Source: Pseudomonadota bacterium (GTDB lineage: Bacteria > Pseudomonadota > Alphaproteobacteria > Sphingomonadales > Sphingomonadaceae). Taken from it: a stretch of 64,000 bases of DNA. Position numbers and translations under genes: made by a program. The notes below the pieces were generated by a model that was given only the letters and a program-made list of their open reading frames with translations, was not told the DNA's origin and made no database searches. The stretch is taken from the NCBI GenBank assembly GCA_023400405.1, contig JAEXFD010000045.1, positions 7,670 through 71,669 of the forward strand, read 5' to 3'. Each line of letters opens with the position of its first letter. Positions within the stretch are counted from its first letter, which is position 1. Shown piece by piece: positions 59,997 through 64,000 of the stretch.

Positions 59997-61619
59997 ATGA
60001 CCGTCCGTGCCGATCGCCGCTCTTTCCTGCTCACCGGCACCTTCGGGCTGGGCGCCTTCGCCATTCCGGGATTCGCGCTCGGCGAGACGATGGGCACCGG
60101 CTTCACCCATTCGGTGGCGAGCGGCGAGCCGGGTCCGGACACGATGCTGCTCTGGTCGCGCTACGTTCCCAGCCATGGCGGCGCAGTGAAGCTGCGCGCC
60201 GAGATCGCGACGACCGCGGACTTCGCCAAGGTCGTCTCCGGCGGCGAGCAGATCACCGGCCCCTGGCGCGATCATACTGCCAAGATCACCGTCGAGGGTC
60301 TCCGCCCGGGCACGCGCTATTTCTACCGTTTCGTCGCGCCCGATGGCAGCTTCTCGCCGGTGGGCGAGACGAAGACGCTCCCCGAGGGCCGGGTGCGCCG
60401 CTTCGGCATCGCGGTCTTCTCCTGCTCGAACATGCCGTTCGGCTTCTTCAATGCCTATGGCCATGCCGCGGCGCGCGACGATATCGACCTGTGGGTCCAT
60501 CTCGGCGACTATCTCTACGAATATAAGAAGGGCGGCTATGCCCCCGAGGGCGGCGCGGTGGCGGATCGCTGGCCGGAGCCGGTGACCGAGATGATCCACC
60601 TGGCGGACTATCGCCTGCGCTACGCCAGCTATCGCCGCGATCCCGACTTGCAGGAGCTCCACCGCGTCAAGCCGATGCTCGTCCAGATGGACGATCATGA
60701 AAGCGCCAACAACAGCCGCGAGATGAGCGCGCAGAACAACCAGCCCGAATGGGAAGGGCTGTGGAGCGATCGCAAGGCGGCGGCGATGCAGGCGTTCAAG
60801 GAATGGATGCCGGTCTCCGAAACGCCCTGGGGCAGCTATGACATCGGCGATCTCGCGACGCTGTTCCGCACCGAGAGCCGGCTGCTCTATCGCAGCGACG
60901 AACCCGATCTCGATCGGCTGTTCCGTTCGGCCGATGCGCAAAAGGCGCTGATCGATTTCCGCGACGGCGCGCTCCAGGATCCGGCACGCACGATGCTCGG
61001 CACCGAGCAGGAGGCGTGGCTCGGCCATGCGATGGCGCGATCGGTGCGCGCGGGTCAGAAATGGCAGGTGGTCGGCTTCGGCACGATCATGGGCAAGATG
61101 CGCATGCCCGAACAGGCGATGGACTGGATCAAGCCCTCGGCCGCGCAAGGCACCAAGGATTACGTCCAGTCGGGCGTCACCGCGAGCAAGCTCGGCATCC
61201 CCGCCGATCTCGACAATTGGGGCGGCTTCCCCGCGGCGCGGGCGCGCTTCCTCAAATCCGCCCAGGCGGCGGATGCCAACCTGCTTGTGTTGTGCGGCGA
61301 CAGCCACAATGCCTGGGCGTTCGATCTCGGCCAGGACGGCAAGCCGGCCGGCGTCGAGTTCGCCGGGCACAGCGTGACCTCGCCCGGCTATGAGAAGGGG
61401 GCCGACATCGATCCCAAGGTCGTCGCCGCCGGGATGGTCGCCACCAATCCCGAGCTCAAATGGTGCGACACCAGCCGCCGCGGCTATATGGCGACGACGC
61501 TGACTCCCGAGCGCGCGAGCAACGACTGGGTGTTCATGGACACGATCACGCAGCGCACGACGCGGGGGAGCGTGGGGCACACCGCCGTAGTCACCCGCGG
61601 CCGGAACGTGATCGGCTAA
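59997..61619 (+). CDS. phoD: Alkaline phosphatase D (PhoD-like)
   Basis: 540 residues. A Tat signal is seen in RADRRSFLLTGTFGLGAFAI. An N-terminal PhoD domain (FTHSVASGEPGPDTMLLWSR) is followed by the catalytic metallophosphatase part with VFSCSNMPFGFFNAYGHAAA, WVHLGDYLYEYKKGG, QMDDHESANN and LLVLCGDSHNAWAF. These residues bind Fe/Ca in PhoD phosphodiesterases. The mature enzyme acts in the periplasm. No pho box is obvious upstream. Confidence 0.9.
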   Translation: MTVRADRRSFLLTGTFGLGAFAIPGFALGETMGTGFTHSVASGEPGPDTMLLWSRYVPSHGGAVKLRAEIATTADFAKVVSGGEQITGPWRDHTAKITVEGLRPGTRYFYRFVAPDGSFSPVGETKTLPEGRVRRFGIAVFSCSNMPFGFFNAYGHAAARDDIDLWVHLGDYLYEYKKGGYAPEGGAVADRWPEPVTEMIHLADYRLRYASYRRDPDLQELHRVKPMLVQMDDHESANNSREMSAQNNQPEWEGLWSDRKAAAMQAFKEWMPVSETPWGSYDIGDLATLFRTESRLLYRSDEPDLDRLFRSADAQKALIDFRDGALQDPARTMLGTEQEAWLGHAMARSVRAGQKWQVVGFGTIMGKMRMPEQAMDWIKPSAAQGTKDYVQSGVTASKLGIPADLDNWGGFPAARARFLKSAQAADANLLVLCGDSHNAWAFDLGQDGKPAGVEFAGHSVTSPGYEKGADIDPKVVAAGMVATNPELKWCDTSRRGYMATTLTPERASNDWVFMDTITQRTTRGSVGHTAVVTRGRNVIG

Positions 61620-61633
61620 GCCAGACTCATTAG

Positions 61634-61766
61634 CCCCTCCCCCTTGATGGGGAGGGTTGGGTGGGGGTGACCTCTCCTCATAATACTGTCCCATGAGGAG
61701 AGGTCACCCTCACCCTCCCACTCGCTCCGCGAGCGGGCCCCTCCCTCTCCCATCAAGGGAGAGGGG
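61634..61766. repeat. Nested inverted repeat after phoD
   Basis: An outer pair (CCCCTCCCCCTTGATGGGGA and TCCCATCAAGGGAGAGGGG) brackets a perfect 16-base pair (61666-61681 GGTGACCTCTCCTCAT; 61693-61708 ATGAGGAGAGGTCACC) around an 11-base loop, and a side hairpin CTCGCTCCGCGAGCG. It is related in style to, but different from, the R1-R8 family. It lies between convergent phoD and ubiB. Confidence 0.8.
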
Positions 61767-61802
61767 TTTACGCGCTATCTGCCCAAATCTAGTTCAGTCC
61801 AA

Positions 61803-63305
61803 CTAGGCCACCAGCAGCGCGATCGTTAGCATCGCCGCCCCGCCGAGGAGCGCCGCGGCGATCCACCCCGCGCCGGCGCGGATCGCGGCGGCGGTTGCGG
61901 CGTCGTTCGGCGGGTCTGCCTCGATCCGCCGGATCGCCGCGCGCACGAGCCGCGGGGCATCGTCGCCCAGCCCGGCCAGCGTCCAGGCGAGCATGCCGGC
62001 GCTCGTCGCCATCCGGCCGGGGGCGAAGCGTTCGGCGACCAGCCGCGCCTGCGCCCGCCGGATCGCGCCCGACAAGTCGAAGCCCGGCGCGATCCGCGCG
62101 AGCACGCCGTCCATCGTCACGAACGCCTTGAACACCAGCAGCAGGTCGGGCGGCATGACCAGGCCTTCCTCGCGCAGCAGCCGCATGAAATCGGGGACCA
62201 TCTCCGCCATCACGATGCGCCCGCCGCCGTGTCGCTGGACGATCTGTTCGGCGGCGCGGTCGATCGTACGGCGCGGCACGCCATGGCCTTCGGACCAGAT
62301 CGCGAGCGTATCCGCCAGCGCGCGCGGATTGCCCGAGGCGAGCGACATCACGAAGCCGAGAAATTCCTCGCGCCGCCCCGGCCCGACATGGCCGATCGAT
62401 CCCAGGTCGAGCAGCGCCAGCCGGTTGCCGGGCAGGCAGAGCAGGTTGCCCGGATGGGGATCGCCGTGGAAGCGGCCATGGACCAGCACCATCGCGATGA
62501 CGAGGTCCGCGCCCAGCTCGGCGATCGCGCGCGGATCGATGCCACGCTTCTCCAGCGCCTCCGGCGAAAGCGGCTTCACGCCGTCGATATAGTCCATCAC
62601 CAGCAGCGTCTCGCTGGTCCAGTCCCAATGGACTTCGGGCACCACCGCGCCGGGCTGGTCCGCCAGATCGGCGCGGATGCGATCGGCGTTGCGCCCTTCC
62701 TGGGTGAAGTCGAGCTCCTCGAGCATCGCCTGGCGCAACTGCCGGGCCAGCGCCACCGACTCGAAGCGCCGCGCCTCGGCGCTGCTGCGCTCGACCAGCG
62801 CGGCGAGTTCGGCGATCAGCCGCATATCGGCTTCCATCGCCTTGCGGATGCCCGGCCGGCGAACCTTGAGCACCACGTCGCGCCCATCGTGCAATTGCGC
62901 GCGATGGACCTGCGCCATCGATGCCGCGGCAAGCGGCACAGGGTCGAAGCGGGCGAACGCCGTCTCGGGCGGCTGGCCCAGCGCGGCCTCCACCGCGCCG
63001 CGGATCGTTTCGAAATCGAGCGTCGGCGCATCGCTGTGAAGCTGTTCGAGCTCGGCGATCCAATCGGGCGGCAACAGGTCGCCGCGCGTCGCGAGGATCT
63101 GGCCGATCTTGACGAAGCTGGGCCCCAGCGCTTCGAGTGCCAACCGGGTACGGCGGGGCAAGGGAACCCCGCCATCTGGAGCGTCTTCCTCGCCCGCCAG
63201 CCCCAGCCGGGCCAGCAGCATGCCGAGCCCGAAACGCGCGGCAACCCCCGCGATCTCGCGCACGCGCTGCTGGTCGCGGGCGGTGGCGGCAATCAGCTTG
63301 ATCAT
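61803..63305 (-). CDS. ubiB: UbiB/ABC1 family atypical kinase
   Basis: 500 residues. The family-specific KxGQ motif FVKIGQILATRGDLLP, the Ala-rich loop LAAASMAQVHRAQL, the catalytic HGDPHPGNLL and metal-binding LLDLGSIG are all visible; a C-terminal hydrophobic segment (AAALLGGAAMLTIALLVA) anchors it. It supports ubiquinone synthesis at the inner membrane. The shorter start MIKLIAATARDQQR matches the family; longer frames run into the ogt gene. Confidence 0.9.
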   Translation of the reverse strand: MIKLIAATARDQQRVREIAGVAARFGLGMLLARLGLAGEEDAPDGGVPLPRRTRLALEALGPSFVKIGQILATRGDLLPPDWIAELEQLHSDAPTLDFETIRGAVEAALGQPPETAFARFDPVPLAAASMAQVHRAQLHDGRDVVLKVRRPGIRKAMEADMRLIAELAALVERSSAEARRFESVALARQLRQAMLEELDFTQEGRNADRIRADLADQPGAVVPEVHWDWTSETLLVMDYIDGVKPLSPEALEKRGIDPRAIAELGADLVIAMVLVHGRFHGDPHPGNLLCLPGNRLALLDLGSIGHVGPGRREEFLGFVMSLASGNPRALADTLAIWSEGHGVPRRTIDRAAEQIVQRHGGGRIVMAEMVPDFMRLLREEGLVMPPDLLLVFKAFVTMDGVLARIAPGFDLSGAIRRAQARLVAERFAPGRMATSAGMLAWTLAGLGDDAPRLVRAAIRRIEADPPNDAATAAAIRAGAGWIAAALLGGAAMLTIALLVA

Positions 63306-63342
63306 GCGCGGGCAACGCCGTTGGGGCGCGAATGCTCCCGCT

Positions 63343-63828
63343 TCAGCGGACGCCGCGTTCCAGCCCGAGCAGATAGGCCTTGGCCCCGAGCCCGCCGGCA
63401 AAGCCGGTGAGCGTGCCGGTCGATCCCACCACCCGGTGGCAGGGGGCGACGATCGAGATCGGGTTACGGCCATTGGCGGCACCCACCGCGCGCGAGGCGC
63501 CGGGCCGGCCGAGCTTGGCGGCGATCGCGCCATAGGAGCGCGTCTCGCCATAGGGGATGGCGAGCAGTTCGGCCCAGACCGACTTCTGGAAATCGGTGCC
63601 GCGGAAATCGAGCGGCAGGTCGAAGCTGCGGCGGGTGCCGGAGAAATACTCGCCGAGCTGGGCTTCCGCGGCGGCGAGCACGGGGTGGCCGGGGGCTTCC
63701 GCCAGCGGGCCTAGGTTCACGCGGCCGGGGCGGTCGTCCTCCCACAGGATCGCGACGAGGCCGGCGTCGCTCGCGACCACGGTCAGTGCGCCGACGGGGG
63801 AGGGGATGGTCTTGGTGGCCAGGGTCAT
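63343..63828 (-). CDS. ogt: Methylated-DNA-[protein]-cysteine methyltransferase
   Basis: 161 residues. The acceptor Cys130 stands in IVAPCHRVVGS, with TDFQKSVWAELLAIPYGETR and SRAVGAANGRNP as family landmarks. It removes alkyl groups from O6-alkylguanine in a suicide reaction. The protein is short, of the Ogt type without an Ada domain. Confidence 0.93.
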   Translation of the reverse strand: MTLATKTIPSPVGALTVVASDAGLVAILWEDDRPGRVNLGPLAEAPGHPVLAAAEAQLGEYFSGTRRSFDLPLDFRGTDFQKSVWAELLAIPYGETRSYGAIAAKLGRPGASRAVGAANGRNPISIVAPCHRVVGSTGTLTGFAGGLGAKAYLLGLERGVR

Positions 63829-63906
63829 ACGGGGTCTCCTTGCCCCGCCGTTATGGCGCGAGAGGGGCAGGGCAGCTTCCCGGGATTGGCGCTTAAAACC
63901 AAAAGA

Positions 63907-63968
63907 TCCTCCCCCGGAGCCTGCGGCTCCGGGGGAGGGGGACCATGCGAAGCATGGTGGAGGGGGCC
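63907..63968. repeat. GC-rich palindromic repeat R8 (half unit, window edge)
   Basis: TCCTCCCCCGGAGCCTGCGG then GGGGGACCATGCG...CATGGTGGAGGGGGCC. It is one unit of the family; the second would lie past the window. A run of 13 C occupies 63988-64000. Confidence 0.75.
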
Positions 63969-64000
63969 TACAGTCATCGTCGTGGGACCCCCCCCCCCCC

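Noticed and set aside
1..64000. CRISPR array or integrase/attachment site
   Set aside because: No regularly spaced direct repeats and no integrase-like protein were seen. The only tRNA has no duplicated 3' end nearby. The GTA cluster therefore does not look like an active prophage.

Overview
The window is GC-rich DNA of a sphingomonad-type alphaproteobacterium (Sphingomonas or a close relative). This rests on the mix of a Rhodobacter-type gene transfer agent (GTA) head-tail cluster with DUF6127 and DUF2793 genes, an EipA/DUF1134 protein, the caa3-type cox/cta cluster order, and a characteristic family of GC-rich palindromic intergenic repeats. Genes are tightly packed; start and stop codons often overlap as ATGA, GTGA or TGATG, and no gene-free stretch exceeds 300 bases.

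Layout. 1-831: 3' part of a 3-hydroxyisobutyrate-dehydrogenase-like oxidoreductase. 857-15399: a complete-looking, collinear GTA structural cluster, all on the + strand: small and large terminase, an inserted EF-hand lipoprotein, portal, DUF6127, prohead protease, capsid, connector, a 57-residue protein, DUF3168 tail terminator, major tail protein, two small tail-assembly genes, a short tape measure, a very large DUF2460 fusion, DUF2163 hub, NlpC/P60 peptidase, baseplate protein and DUF2793. Five palindromic repeats sit in this cluster, one of them translated inside a gene. 15517-17403: OmpA-family porin and a frameshifted phytanoyl-CoA-dioxygenase-like gene. 17426-20610: YgfZ, dihydroorotase, DUF1294 and EipA-like genes; then tRNA-Ser(GCU). 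20898-24004: GbsR-type regulator, cydAB and a tiny DUF2474 gene (bd-type/cyanide-insensitive quinol oxidase). 24174-27819: DUF2252, a lipid kinase, a flavin/PPOX-type stress protein and a FCD/GntR regulator. 27951-33036: aldehyde dehydrogenase convergent with a GH3 glucosidase-aldose epimerase pair; both units carry the same near-palindromic operator. 33080-35543: osmoprotectant ABC importer. 35602-39473: SDR, PhhB, zincin, CcmAB, a small protein and a methyltransferase. 39585-47637: thrC and the cytochrome c oxidase cluster (ctaC, ctaD, ctaB, coxF-like, ctaG, ctaE, DUF983, SURF1), read on the - strand. 47813-54434: pyrE, pdxJ, acpS, lepB, AI-2E transporter, maiA and a TonB-dependent receptor. 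54419-59844: a glycan-type cluster (two GT4, an unknown membrane protein, DUF2141, one GT39/PMT-type). 59997-63828: PhoD phosphatase, UbiB and Ogt. The window ends in half a palindromic repeat and a run of 13 C.

The most distinctive region is the GTA cluster. It has the gene order of the Rhodobacter capsulatus GTA but with local novelties: an EF-hand lipoprotein between terminase and portal, a TIM-barrel-like domain fused to the gene-12 homologue while the gene-15 homologue lacks its usual inserted TIM domain, no recognisable gene 7, terminator-like hairpins directly in front of both the first gene and the capsid gene, and palindromic repeats at gene borders and once in frame within a coding sequence. 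All functional assignments come from reading motifs and gene order by eye; no database search was run.
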